DNA of 64,000 nt from Burkholderiales bacterium (GCA_030683105.1 JAUXMZ010000066.1:1-64000); one strand, 5' to 3'. Positions 52,122 to 62,072 are shown, counted from the stretch's first letter. Notes: generated from the letters alone by a model not told the origin. Numbers and translations are program-made.

Positions 52122-55100
52122 ATGTCTTCCCATGTAACTCGCGGCATTTGGATCATCCTTGCATTGTTCCTTGCGACCGGTTGGGTTCACGCCTCCGTCG
52201 GCACGGTACAGTTTTCCTCGGGCGACGTGAAGATCCGTGATGTGTCCGGCAAAATTCGCGACGCCAGGAAAGGCGATCTGATCAACGAGGGCGACACAAT
52301 TCTTACAGGTGGCCAGGCTTCCGCGCAATTGAAAATGTCCGACGGCGGGATACTTGCCGTGCGCCAGGAAACCGAACTGAAGATCACGCAGTACACGTAT
52401 ACAGGCAAGGAAGACGGCACCGAGAGCGCCTTCATGTCGCTGTTGAAAGGCGGCTTCCGCACGATCACCGGCATCATCGGCCGCGCCAACAAGGACAATT
52501 ACAAGGTCAGCACGCCGACCGCGACGATCGGTATTCGCGGCACCGACCACGAGCCGCATTTCGTGCCTACGGTGCCGCCCGGCGCACCGCAACCGCCGAC
52601 CCCGCCCGGCACCTACGACAAGGTGAACGTGGGCGTTGCATTTATTGCGACGCCGCAGGGCACCCTAAACATCGCGCAGAACCAGGTCGGATTTGCCGCG
52701 CCCAACCAGGCGCCGCAACTGCTGCCCGTGATGCCCGATATCTTCAAGGTGACGCCGCCGATCAATCAGGCCCAGCAGGAAAAAGAAGCGGAGAAGGAAA
52801 AACAGGCTGCAGCCGAGAAAGAGAAGCAGGCTGCCGCGCCTAAACCTGCAGCCAAGCCCGCGGCGGGCACCGGTGGGCAAAGCCAGGAATCGCAGGGCAC
52901 GCCGGCTGCGGAGAACGCTGCCGACACGCCGGCAGCGTCGCAAGCGGCCGCCCCTTCGGAGGTGCGCTCCTCCGCGATCGTCGACAATACGTCCAGCCCG
53001 GGTACAGGCACCTCGACGACGCTCAGCACCACAACTGCTACGACAACGACCTCGACCCCGACGATTACGCAGACTGTGTCGGGCACGAGCAGCTCCAGCA
53101 GTCTCGACGTTAATCTGACGACGCAGACAGTTGCGCCGTCCGGCGGCGGCGCTCCGGCGCCGATCACGCAGGGTGCTTACGCATCTCAGGCGCAGTCCGC
53201 AGCCGATGAATCGCAGGTCGACGCGAACCTCGCTGCCGGCGCGCACACGCAGGCCCTGACTTTCGAATCGCAGACCAATACGGCGGTGTCCAGCATCGGT
53301 ACGGTTTCACAGGTCAGCACGGCGCCGGCAACGTCAGCGATCGGCACGGCGGGCACCAGTATTTTATCTGCGCAAGCGGCCGTTACGAGCGCTGCCGCGC
53401 TGACCCCGGTGGATTTGACGGCCGCTACGTCGGCTGTCAGCGGTGCGACGACGAACTTCAACGCGCAGCAGACGGCGTTCAATAATCTGGGGCTGGCTGC
53501 GGATGTCACACCGGCCAGCAATGCGGTTGCAACAGCCAACGCCGCTATTACTTCCGCAACTTCAGCGGTGAGTTCGCTTTCCGCGAGTCCCGCCAGCGTT
53601 GCCAATGCCATCACCGCGATTACCAATGCGAGTGGCGCAATCGGCACGGCAGATACAGCGGTGACCAACGTCAACGCGCTGGCGGCACCGAATACCGCAC
53701 TGGCGACAACCAACGCCGGCACTTCGACGGGGCTCAGAAGCACTGCCGAAACTCAGGCGGCCCAGGCCGCGGCTTCGATCGCGGCCAACGGCTCGTTCGC
53801 CGATGCCGTTTATGCCGTACCAGCAAATACGGCAACACAGGGCGCGCTTGCTACGGTGCAGAGCAAGGACACGCTGGTGCAGACGGCGGCGGGTGACGCA
53901 ACGACGCAAGCCGCGGCTTTTAACACGGCCAAGTCGACCGCCAATACTCTTCTGGGTTCCGCCAATACCAGTCTCGGGCTGGCGAATGCCGCGCTCGGCA
54001 CGGCCACCGCCGAAAACACCAACTTCACCAACGCGAAATCGGCGGCGAATACGGCGCTGGGCAGTGCCACTACGAATCTCGCGACCGCAAATACCGCGCT
54101 GTCCGCCGCGAACAGTTTCAACACGACCTTCAATACGGGCACGACCGCGGCGCAGAATTCACTGACCACGGCCTCGGGGCAGTTGGCAACAGCGGGCAGC
54201 GAGTTGACCAGTGCGCAAAATGCCAACGCGGCGTTAATTGCCGCGATCGCGGCCGCGCAGCAGGCGTTGAGCGACGCCAACACAGCGCTGGCAGCGGCAA
54301 ACAGCCAACTCACCGCAGCCAATACCAGCAATACCGCGATTGCCACTGCTCAAGCAGCAGTTACAGGCTTGTCCAGCCAGGCGGCTGCGGCAGTCGCTGC
54401 GGCGCAAGGCGCCGCCAATCTGGCGCAAGTCGCTGCGACGGCCGCGCAGGTTGCCGCGACCGACGCGCTGACCAAGCAGAATGCCGGTGATTTCGCCGGC
54501 GCGCAGGCAGCGCTCAACACGGCGCTCGCGCGGCTCGGAGATGCGCAGACGCAACTGACCGCGGCACAGACTGCGCAAGGCCAGGCCCAGACCGCTGCCA
54601 ATACCGCAAACACCCAGCTTGCGGCGGCGCAGACAGCCGTAACGGCGGCGAGCACTGCCGTGAGCGCTGCGGTCACTGCGGCCGGCAACGCATCGAGTCT
54701 GGCGGGAAATGCGGTGACGCAGTCCGGCGCGGCGTCGACACAGCAGGCGGCTGCAGGCACCGCAGCGGGCAATGCGTCGACGGCTGCCGGCAACGCGCAG
54801 TCCAGCGTGACCAGCGCGCAGGGCAGTATCGGCACGGCAAGTGCGGCTAAAAGCAGTGCAGCCTCCAGCGTGACCTCGGCAACCACCGCCGCCGGTGCGG
54901 CGCAAATCGATGCCGGGACGGCGCAGACCCAGGCCGGGGCCGCAGCTACTGCTTTTACAGCAGCCTCGACCGCGGCAACTTCAGCTGAATCCCAGGCGAA
55001 TACGGCGCAGACGCAAGCCGGTACGGCGCAAACCTCGGCGGGTACTGCAACATCAGCTCAAAGTGCCGCCGTCGCCGCGGTGAATACCACCACGACCGAA

Positions 55101-58100
55101 CTGGGCAATGCACAGATTGCCGCAAACACGGTTGCGACCAATTATCAGCAGGCGCAGTACAACAATCCGGCGGTGGCCAGTTCCAACTTCAGTCATGCGG
55201 TGCACAGCCAGCGGCCGCTGAGCGGTACGACGACCGAGCGCGCCATCATGGACGCATTTACCAACAACCCGAACACGGTGTACGTGCTCGACGGCAACAA
55301 GAGCCTGGTTGAAATCCGCAACACGACCTACGAGAGCTACGGCTGGAATTACCCGGCTCAGACGCTGGTCACCGCTGCGAACGCCAGGTTCAGCGGCGGC
55401 ACGGCTTTCGACACGTACTACATTGTTGACGCGGATGGCGCTTTCTACATGGGGCGTTGGGCGGGCGGACAGATCGATATCACCGGACCGATTACCAGGA
55501 CGGATATTCTCGGACCGGCGAGTGCGCACTGGCTGATCGGACTTTTTCCCTCGAATGCATTGGCGCCGTATCCGACGAACGTCAATAATGTGCAGACCCT
55601 GACCGGGACCGCGAACTACACATTGCTGGCCAACACGCAGCCGACCGACAGTTTCGGCGGTGTCGGTGTACTCAATTCGGCGACGCTGTCAGCGAATTTC
55701 TCCTCGCAAACAGTCAACGCGGGGGTTGATGTCTCGTTCGCCAGCCGGGACCTCCAGATTACGGGAAGCGCAACCAATGTTCCGATCGGTAAAGAAGGAT
55801 TCGAGGCCTATACCGGAGGGCGCTACCAGCCGGTGGTCAATTGTTCCGGCGTCGGGTGCCCCAACGGGCCGGGGTTGAATAGCTACGCCGGTAAAATCGG
55901 CGGCGCGTTCGGTGGAACGCAGTCCGGAACGGTGGGCGCCCGTGCCGTGCTGGGTTATGGTTTCGTGCCTATCATCTTCTCGGCACCGCCGAATACGCCG
56001 TTTTCCGATTACCTCAACGGGTTCGCGGTGCTGAGCACCGCTGCGACGCCGACGCCGGGTGTCCTCAGCAACTTCAACGGTAGCGCCAATGTGCGCAACG
56101 AAGCGATGTACTCGACGCAGGCATTTGGTGGATCGGCGGCAGGAGACATCTTCTTTGGCAGCATCCGCGACACCGTGAGTGGCCTCACCACCAACCCCGG
56201 CTTCATCTACAACGGCCCGCGGACCAGCTACAATGTGATGTTCGATGCGGCAGGCAATCTTGCCCGCATCTTCGACACCAGCTACGTGATCTTTGACTTG
56301 GCGACCGACGTCGCGGCGACGACGACCAACTTCCGTGTGCCCACGCCGCTCGCGAACGCGCAGGTGTCGTTCGGCGCCAACGGATCAGTGCCGGCCGAGC
56401 ACTACGAGTACACGCCAACCGGCTATACCGATCCGATCATCCGCCTCGGCCGCTGGCAGGGCGGGGCGATCAACGTGCTCGACACTGCGACCGGGGACGC
56501 GTATCTCGATCCGATCCTGGGCAGCGCGCACTGGCTGGTGCGGCAGGGTGTGCCGTCATTCGCCGGCATCACCGGCACCCACTATTACAGCCGGGTCGCC
56601 GCGACTGTCCCGACGGACCACTACGGCAACATTGGCACGCTCGAGGCTGCTCGCCTTGCGGTCGACTTCAACCGCATGCTGGTCAGCCTGGGATTGCGCG
56701 TCAGCATGCCCAGTTTCGGTGGCTATCTGATAAGCGCGCGCGCGAGCGAAGCGCCTATCGTCGGCGGCGGTTTCAACGTCAGTTCGACTGATTATCTGAA
56801 ACTCTCCTGTACTGGCGTCGGTTGCGCGCCAGGCCAGACCTATGGTGGCCGTGTCAGGGGCGCATTTGCCGGGGAAAACGCTGCCGGGACAGTGGGCGTG
56901 ATCGAGGGCGCGTACTACCGTTACACGTTCAACACCAATTATCCGGGCATAGGTCTGGTCGGCGCCCGCGCGAACGACGAATACATCAATGGCTATGCCG
57001 CGTTTGGCCTTGATCCGGCGGCGGTAGGCGTGGGCTCGACCCTCGTGACGCCGGCGTCCAACCCGGCCCTGTTCAGCGTCAATGGGCCCGGTCAGAATCC
57101 GCCGGGCGATGCCGTGATTCTGAATGCCTACGCGTATACGAACAACAGCAATCCGTCGTTCCCGTTCACCGAGATGCGTACCAATTCATTTGACGCGGCG
57201 GGCAGCAGTTCGCGCTGGGGCGCCTTCCCGCCGGGCAACGCGATCGACGGTTCGGGCAATCTGACTTTTGCTTCGCACTTTTTCGAAGGAGACAACGAAC
57301 GGATCACGATAGCCGGTGGTGCCAGTCCGGTTAATTTCTCGGCGCAGGGTATTACTCACGGCTACGTCTATCAGCCTAATCTGTCGGGCGTGGACTGGAA
57401 CGGGCCGTTCGGTACCGGTTGTCCAAGCGATTGTCCGCGGGTGCCTCTCGCCGCCTTTCACTGGTTGCGCGGCCCGGCGCTGTATCCCTGGTACGCTGGT
57501 GAAGTGATGACACACCCGGGCACCACTAATGTCGGGTACGCGCAACTGGTCGGGCAACAGGGCGGCCTGGTCACGAACCAGGCTGGGATTCCCGGCAGCG
57601 TTACAGCCACATTGCAGGTCAACTTCAATGCCCAGTCCGTCAATACGTCGATCAATGCGGTCGTCAGCGGTGGCACGTTTGCCGCGACCGCGAATGGCAT
57701 TGCGCTCGACGAGGGCGGTTTTTTCTGGGCCTCGAGCGGCGGCGCCTATCGGCATACCATGGGCTTAACGTTTAATGGTAGTAGTGCGAACACCTGGGGA
57801 AATCTGAACGGCCTGCTGACGAATACCACGCCGGGAGCCGCGCCGAACGATGGCATTCTGGGCGGCGCGGGGGTGGCCTTTGCCTTCCAGGGGCCCACGG
57901 ATACCGCGACGGGCACGCTGGTGTTCGGCAACCCCGTTTACACGGTGCCGCCTGTGGGTTCGGTATTCCAGCCGAGTGCGTTGATGGATTACCGTTTTCT
58001 GCTGGTTGCGTCCGGGATGACGCTCGCCGACCCGGCGAACGGTGTGACACAGGCACCCGGCTCGGTGACGCGCGACGGCACCGGCGGCACATCCCTGGTA

Positions 58101-58991
58101 TCTGAATGGGACAACTACCAGGTGCGCGCGCTTGCGGTATCAAGCGACCGCATCCAGTCGGTCAGCTCGACGACGGTGGCGCCGGTCAATCCACAGGGCG
58201 CGCTGGTCAAGTTCGACGGCTACCACAACATGATCTGGAATTCCTGCACTATGGGTCCGGCGTGTAACTCCGAAACCCAGCTTCCGGTGCGCTATGCGCT
58301 TGCGGATGCCACAGGGGGCGGACCAACCGTGACCAACGGCCGTACTGCGGCCACTGCCATTGCGCTCGAATCCGGTTATGACCCGGCATCAGGCGTGCGC
58401 TGGGGACGCTGGGGCGGCGGTGTGATGAATGTCGGCGACCGCGCCAGTGCCAATGGTGCCGTGGCGCCGCCCAGCGGCACGGCGCCGGCGACCGTCGACC
58501 TGACCGCGCAGAACTGGCATTACCTGATGACCTCGAGTCTGGGTGGACCCGTGACGATACCGACGACGGGAACGGCCAGCTACACGCTGGTGGGCGGCAC
58601 CAGCCCGACGGCTTACACGCCGGGCCAGACGCTGGCCGACGTCGGCACGCTCGGCAGCGTCAATCTGGCGGTGAACTTCGGGACGCAGCAGATCACGACG
58701 CTGCAGGTGAACGCCAGCACGCCGGTCAGCGGCAACTGGTCGGCGAGCAACGTCGGCAACCTGCCTATCCTGCAAAATTCGGTCTTTTTTGCCGAAAAAT
58801 CACTCAGTGGCGGCGGCAATCTCCAGGTGACCCGGACGCCGGTGAGCGGATCGCCGACCACGGTGAATACGGCCGGCACGATTATCGGCGGCTTTACCAA
58901 CAACGCTGCAGCCGCGGGGCTGGCGTACTCGCTGAACCACGGGGGGCCAACGGGGTCTACCATCAGCGGCGTGGCGGTGATGAGAAAATAA
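52122..58991 (+). CDS. Giant FecR-domain exoprotein with Ala/Thr-rich middle and four beta modules
   Basis: 2289 residues. Signal peptide about 1-24. FecR domain about 25-145 (VGTVQFSSGDVKIRDVSGK, GDTILTGGQASAQLKMSDGG, YKVSTPTATIGIRGTDHEPH). A charged helix (EKEAEKEKQAAAEKEKQ) lies near 215. A region of about 700 residues (about 300-1010) is built almost only of Ala, Thr, Ser, Gln and Asn, with short repeats such as SAANTALGSATTNLATANTA, probably helical or coiled. Four beta modules follow (about 1020-1320, 1320-1650, 1660-1970, 1995-2289), marked by GRWAGGQIDITG / SAHWLIG, GRWQGGAINVLD / SAHWLVR, AAFHWLRG, and GRWGGGVMNVGD / NWHYLMT. Start at 52122 has GGAGG at 52109; surface or secreted protein, possibly an adhesin. 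Confidence 0.8.
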   Translation: MSSHVTRGIWIILALFLATGWVHASVGTVQFSSGDVKIRDVSGKIRDARKGDLINEGDTILTGGQASAQLKMSDGGILAVRQETELKITQYTYTGKEDGTESAFMSLLKGGFRTITGIIGRANKDNYKVSTPTATIGIRGTDHEPHFVPTVPPGAPQPPTPPGTYDKVNVGVAFIATPQGTLNIAQNQVGFAAPNQAPQLLPVMPDIFKVTPPINQAQQEKEAEKEKQAAAEKEKQAAAPKPAAKPAAGTGGQSQESQGTPAAENAADTPAASQAAAPSEVRSSAIVDNTSSPGTGTSTTLSTTTATTTTSTPTITQTVSGTSSSSSLDVNLTTQTVAPSGGGAPAPITQGAYASQAQSAADESQVDANLAAGAHTQALTFESQTNTAVSSIGTVSQVSTAPATSAIGTAGTSILSAQAAVTSAAALTPVDLTAATSAVSGATTNFNAQQTAFNNLGLAADVTPASNAVATANAAITSATSAVSSLSASPASVANAITAITNASGAIGTADTAVTNVNALAAPNTALATTNAGTSTGLRSTAETQAAQAAASIAANGSFADAVYAVPANTATQGALATVQSKDTLVQTAAGDATTQAAAFNTAKSTANTLLGSANTSLGLANAALGTATAENTNFTNAKSAANTALGSATTNLATANTALSAANSFNTTFNTGTTAAQNSLTTASGQLATAGSELTSAQNANAALIAAIAAAQQALSDANTALAAANSQLTAANTSNTAIATAQAAVTGLSSQAAAAVAAAQGAANLAQVAATAAQVAATDALTKQNAGDFAGAQAALNTALARLGDAQTQLTAAQTAQGQAQTAANTANTQLAAAQTAVTAASTAVSAAVTAAGNASSLAGNAVTQSGAASTQQAAAGTAAGNASTAAGNAQSSVTSAQGSIGTASAAKSSAASSVTSATTAAGAAQIDAGTAQTQAGAAATAFTAASTAATSAESQANTAQTQAGTAQTSAGTATSAQSAAVAAVNTTTTELGNAQIAANTVATNYQQAQYNNPAVASSNFSHAVHSQRPLSGTTTERAIMDAFTNNPNTVYVLDGNKSLVEIRNTTYESYGWNYPAQTLVTAANARFSGGTAFDTYYIVDADGAFYMGRWAGGQIDITGPITRTDILGPASAHWLIGLFPSNALAPYPTNVNNVQTLTGTANYTLLANTQPTDSFGGVGVLNSATLSANFSSQTVNAGVDVSFASRDLQITGSATNVPIGKEGFEAYTGGRYQPVVNCSGVGCPNGPGLNSYAGKIGGAFGGTQSGTVGARAVLGYGFVPIIFSAPPNTPFSDYLNGFAVLSTAATPTPGVLSNFNGSANVRNEAMYSTQAFGGSAAGDIFFGSIRDTVSGLTTNPGFIYNGPRTSYNVMFDAAGNLARIFDTSYVIFDLATDVAATTTNFRVPTPLANAQVSFGANGSVPAEHYEYTPTGYTDPIIRLGRWQGGAINVLDTATGDAYLDPILGSAHWLVRQGVPSFAGITGTHYYSRVAATVPTDHYGNIGTLEAARLAVDFNRMLVSLGLRVSMPSFGGYLISARASEAPIVGGGFNVSSTDYLKLSCTGVGCAPGQTYGGRVRGAFAGENAAGTVGVIEGAYYRYTFNTNYPGIGLVGARANDEYINGYAAFGLDPAAVGVGSTLVTPASNPALFSVNGPGQNPPGDAVILNAYAYTNNSNPSFPFTEMRTNSFDAAGSSSRWGAFPPGNAIDGSGNLTFASHFFEGDNERITIAGGASPVNFSAQGITHGYVYQPNLSGVDWNGPFGTGCPSDCPRVPLAAFHWLRGPALYPWYAGEVMTHPGTTNVGYAQLVGQQGGLVTNQAGIPGSVTATLQVNFNAQSVNTSINAVVSGGTFAATANGIALDEGGFFWASSGGAYRHTMGLTFNGSSANTWGNLNGLLTNTTPGAAPNDGILGGAGVAFAFQGPTDTATGTLVFGNPVYTVPPVGSVFQPSALMDYRFLLVASGMTLADPANGVTQAPGSVTRDGTGGTSLVSEWDNYQVRALAVSSDRIQSVSSTTVAPVNPQGALVKFDGYHNMIWNSCTMGPACNSETQLPVRYALADATGGGPTVTNGRTAATAIALESGYDPASGVRWGRWGGGVMNVGDRASANGAVAPPSGTAPATVDLTAQNWHYLMTSSLGGPVTIPTTGTASYTLVGGTSPTAYTPGQTLADVGTLGSVNLAVNFGTQQITTLQVNASTPVSGNWSASNVGNLPILQNSVFFAEKSLSGGGNLQVTRTPVSGSPTTVNTAGTIIGGFTNNAAAAGLAYSLNHGGPTGSTISGVAVMRK

Positions 58992-59016
58992 GTAAAAGGC
59001 AGTTCGGTTTAATCGG

Positions 59017-59042
59017 CGGGCCGCCTTGCGCGGCCCGTTTTT
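59017..59042 (+). terminator. Rho-independent terminator after the giant FecR gene
   Basis: CGGGCCGC (59017-59024) pairs with GCGGCCCG (59030-59037) around CTTGC and is followed by five T (59038-59042). It closes the second exoprotein transcript before the opposing folA gene. Confidence 0.88.
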
Positions 59043-59117
59043 ATGGTGCCGCATCAAAATTGCCCCCGCGCAATGCGCGCCCGCTCTGCCGGACAAACGG
59101 GCAGCCGTGTGGCGGGT

Positions 59118-59672
59118 TTAACTTGCTGCGCGGTCGTGGATTTCGAACCGATAGTCGTAGGCGTGCTGCTCGTCCCGGGCGAAGTGACGCGCGCTGTGCA
59201 TGCGCCACTGCGCGGGGTCGAGCTCCGGCATGTGTGTGTCGCCTGCGGGCTCGGCATCAACCGTGGTCAGATAGATGCGTGCGGCGCGGGGCAGAGCTGC
59301 GGCATACAACTCGCCGCCTCCGATGACGAAGACCTCGTCGTCGCCGACGCAGGCGGTGAGCGCCTCGTCCAGGCTGTGCGCTATCACCGCACCGGGAACC
59401 TGGTAGCCGGACTGGCGCGTGACGATTACCGTGGTGCGCCCCGGCAGCAGGCGGTTGATCGACTCGTAAGTCTTGCGGCCCATGATGATGTGATGCCCCA
59501 TGGTCACGCGCTTGAACAGCTGCAGCTCGTTCGGCAGATGCCAGGGTATCCTGCCGCCGGCGCCGATCACGCGGTTTTTCGCCATGGCGACGATTATCGA
59601 AATCCGTGATTGGTGATTGGTGATTGGTGATTGGTGTTGAGCTTCGCCCAACTTGTTTTGATTATCCCTCAT
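59118..59672 (-). CDS. folA: Dihydrofolate reductase
   Basis: 184 residues. The enzyme core starts at ISIIVAMAKNRVIGAGGRIPWHLPNELQLFKRVTMG, with the Met20 loop, IPWHLP and the Glu that replaces Asp27; then IIMGRKTYESI, TVIVTRQ and VFVIGGGELYAAALP. It reduces dihydrofolate with NADPH, recycling the product of ThyA encoded immediately upstream (18 bases). Oddity: family members begin right at the ISIIVA strand, but here no Met stands there. The nearest ATG (59672) adds about 23 residues read from two heptamer repeat arrays. Translation may begin there or at a non-standard codon. Confidence 0.9.
   Translation of the reverse strand: MRDNQNKLGEAQHQSPITNHQSRISIIVAMAKNRVIGAGGRIPWHLPNELQLFKRVTMGHHIIMGRKTYESINRLLPGRTTVIVTRQSGYQVPGAVIAHSLDEALTACVGDDEVFVIGGGELYAAALPRAARIYLTTVDAEPAGDTHMPELDPAQWRMHSARHFARDEQHAYDYRFEIHDRAAS
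59606..59635. repeat. Heptamer repeat (GTGATTG)n at the folA start
   Basis: GTGATTG occurs four times in tandem (59606-59633). On the folA strand it reads CAATCAC and is translated as the NHQSPITNHQS stretch in front of the conserved DHFR start. It is the same repeat class as the TCACCAG run at 32081. Confidence 0.8.
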
Positions 59673-59691
59673 CCCTCATCCCTCATCCCTC
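59664..59691. repeat. Heptamer repeat (ATCCCTC)n between thyA and folA
   Basis: ATCCCTC occurs four times in tandem (59664-59691), overlapping the first bases of the thyA stop codon (59690-59692). On the coding strand it reads GAGGGAT and therefore offers several purine-rich Shine-Dalgarno-like sites and ATG codons for folA translation. Confidence 0.8.
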
Positions 59692-60484
59692 AGACGGCAA
59701 TCGGCGCTTTGATTGCGGGATGTGGGTCGTAGCCTTCGAGCGTGAAATCCTCGTACTTGAAATCGAATATGCTTTTCACTGCCGGGTTGAGTTTCATCGT
59801 CGGCATCTGCCGGGGCGGGCGCGACAGCTGTTCGCGCGCCTGGCCGAGGTGGTTGAGATACAGGTGGGTGTCGCCGAAGGTATGCACGAAGTCGCCGAGC
59901 CCGAGCCCGCAGACCTGGGCCATCATCATGGTGAGCAGGGCATAGGACGCGATGTTGAACGGCACGCCGAGGAACAGGTCGGCGCTGCGCTGGTAGAGCT
60001 GGCACGACAGTTTGCCGTCGGCCACGTAGAACTGGAAAAAGGCGTGGCACGGCATCAGCGCCATTTTGTCGAGGTCGGCGACGTTCCACGCCGACACGAT
60101 CATGCGCCGCGAGTCGGGGTTTTTCCCGAGTTGCGCGATGACCTGGCTGATCTGGTCGATGTGGCGGCCGTCTGCAGCGGGCCACGAACGCCACTGATAG
60201 CCGTAGACCGGACCGAGTTCGCCGTTTTCATCGGCCCACTCGTTCCAGATCGAGACGCCATTTTCCTTCAGGTATCTGATATTGGTTTCGCCTTTGAGAA
60301 ACCACAGCAGCTCGTGGATGATCGATTTGAGGTGGACTTTTTTGGTGGTCAGCAGTGGAAAGCCGGCATTGAGGTCGAAGCGCATTTGCGCGCCGAACAC
60401 GCTGAGCGTCCCGGTGCCGGTGCGGTCGTCTTTGCGCGCGCCGTGCTCGAGCACCTGTTGCATCAGATCAAGATATTGCCGCAT
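59690..60484 (-). CDS. thyA: Thymidylate synthase
   Basis: 264 residues, the standard ThyA length. [38 protein letters not shown] is the conserved start. The nucleophilic Cys lies in [14 protein letters not shown], followed by [22 protein letters not shown] and the C-terminal KAPIAV. It converts dUMP to dTMP using methylene-tetrahydrofolate and releases dihydrofolate for FolA just downstream. Divergent from the aminopeptidase gene across 112 bases. Confidence 0.97.
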   Translation of the reverse strand: MRQYLDLMQQVLEHGARKDDRTGTGTLSVFGAQMRFDLNAGFPLLTTKKVHLKSIIHELLWFLKGETNIRYLKENGVSIWNEWADENGELGPVYGYQWRSWPAADGRHIDQISQVIAQLGKNPDSRRMIVSAWNVADLDKMALMPCHAFFQFYVADGKLSCQLYQRSADLFLGVPFNIASYALLTMMMAQVCGLGLGDFVHTFGDTHLYLNHLGQAREQLSRPPRQMPTMKLNPAVKSIFDFKYEDFTLEGYDPHPAIKAPIAV

Positions 60485-60555
60485 TGGAACTCAGCTGGGG
60501 TGATGGATTAAAAAACCGTAGATGCGTAATTTTAATCGATTCCGCTGCTGTTGGT

Positions 60556-60561
60556 TATAAT
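60556..60561 (+). promoter_or_regulatory. Candidate -10 box of the aminopeptidase gene
   Basis: A perfect TATAAT lies 35 bases before the start codon at 60597. The -35 region is weak (TTTAATCG about 18-19 bases upstream), so this is a moderate promoter candidate only. Confidence 0.4.
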
Positions 60562-60596
60562 CGTCCCCTTTCTTACAGTCAAATAACGGGTGAGCG

Positions 60597-62072
60597 ATGC
60601 TGGCCAGGCTGGAACAAAATGTGGCGCTGCTGTCGGAGGCGAAGCTCAGGCGCGCTACCCATGCGCTGCTGATACTGCCCAAAATCGCGAAGGGCGAGGC
60701 ATTGCCGCAGGTTGCGTTCGTCGATGCGCTGCGCGCGGCGCTCAAGCGCCGCGGCAAGAAAGCAGAGGAGCTCTTGAAAACGCCAGTCGCCGTCGATTTG
60801 CCGCATGGCGCGCTTGCCGTATGGCTGATGCTCGATACGACGCAGCCCGCGTTCGAGCAGCAGAGCGCCGTGCGCAAAGGCCTGCAACTGCTGCTGGCTG
60901 AAAAGCCGGCGGACATCACGATAGGCGTTTTCGGCGATGGGCCACAGCGCCGCCGCGCAGCCGAACTCGCGGTGTATTCGGCGTGGGTCAACGGCGTGGC
61001 CTTGCCGCAACGTAAGAAAAAAAACGATCAGAAGCCGCTGCAGTGCATCAGCCTGCACGGCCACCGCGCAGCCGATGGCTATGCGGGCTTGCGCGCCCAG
61101 GCCGCGGGCAACAGCCTGTGCCGCGAGCTGACCGTATTGCCGCCCAACGAATTGACGCCCGGTGCTTATCGCGAACGAATCAGGAAGCTTGCCAAGCACT
61201 ATGGCTGGCAGCGCGAGGAATACGATCTGAAGCGCCTGCACAAAATGGGCGCCGGCGCTTTCGTCGCCGTGGCTCAGGGCAGCGCAGAACCGGATGCGGC
61301 CATCGTGCGTCTCCGCTATCGTGGTAAAAAAACAAATAAAAACATAGCATTAGTAGGGAAGGGCATCTGTTTCGACACCGGCGGCCACAACCTGAAGCCG
61401 GCGCGCTACATGCAGGGCATGCACGAGGACATGAACGGTTCCGCAGTCGCGCTCGGCATCCTGGTGGCGGCGACCGAGGCGAAGCTGCCGGTCAATCTCG
61501 ATTGCTGGCTGGCGCTGGCGCAAAACCACCTGAGCCCCGGCGCCTACAAACAGAACGATGTGGTGACGGCGTTGAACGGCACCACCATAGAGATCGTGCA
61601 TACCGACGCCGAAGGCCGAATGGTGCTCGCGGACACGCTGACGCTGGCGGCGCGCGCCAAGCCCGATCTTATCGTCGATTTCGCCACGCTCACCGGCAGC
61701 ATGCACACGGCGCTCGGCGATCGCTACAGCGGCATCTTCGCCACCAGCGACGAACTGGCGCGCCAGGCCGTGCAAGCGGGCGTCGAGTCGGGAGAACGCG
61801 TGTGCGCGTTTCCAATGGACGAGGACTACGATACTGCGCTCGACAGCACCATCGCCGACGTCAAGCAGTGCACCATGGAAGGCGGCGCCGACCACATTCT
61901 CGCTGCGCGGCTGCTCCAGCGATTCACGGACAAGCGGCCATGGATACACATGGATCTGTCGGCCTCGAGCTGCAAAGCGGGTCTTGGCGCGGTGGCGAGC
62001 GACGTGACGGGTTTCGGCGTGGCGTGGGGCATGGCACTGCTGCATGCATTGAGTCGCGGCAAGGACGGCTGA
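60597..62072 (+). CDS. M17 family (leucyl) aminopeptidase
   Basis: 491 residues. The metal and active-site motifs of M17 peptidases are ALVGKGICFDTGGHNLKP (Lys and Asp ligands), MHEDMNGSA, VHTDAEGRMVLADTL (Asp and Glu ligands with catalytic Arg) and DFATLTGSMHTALGDRYSG. The N-terminal domain (about 1-165) is divergent, and GICFDTGG replaces the usual GITFDSGG. Cytosolic, removes N-terminal residues from peptides. The ATG at 60597 is preceded by AACGGGTGAGCG. Confidence 0.88.
   Translation: MLARLEQNVALLSEAKLRRATHALLILPKIAKGEALPQVAFVDALRAALKRRGKKAEELLKTPVAVDLPHGALAVWLMLDTTQPAFEQQSAVRKGLQLLLAEKPADITIGVFGDGPQRRRAAELAVYSAWVNGVALPQRKKKNDQKPLQCISLHGHRAADGYAGLRAQAAGNSLCRELTVLPPNELTPGAYRERIRKLAKHYGWQREEYDLKRLHKMGAGAFVAVAQGSAEPDAAIVRLRYRGKKTNKNIALVGKGICFDTGGHNLKPARYMQGMHEDMNGSAVALGILVAATEAKLPVNLDCWLALAQNHLSPGAYKQNDVVTALNGTTIEIVHTDAEGRMVLADTLTLAARAKPDLIVDFATLTGSMHTALGDRYSGIFATSDELARQAVQAGVESGERVCAFPMDEDYDTALDSTIADVKQCTMEGGADHILAARLLQRFTDKRPWIHMDLSASSCKAGLGAVASDVTGFGVAWGMALLHALSRGKDG

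Noticed and set aside
47455-58991. Treating the FecR-domain proteins as classical FecR sigma regulators
   Set aside because: They have cleavable signal peptides, no cytoplasmic sigma-binding N-terminus, and no FecI or TonB receptor gene beside them.
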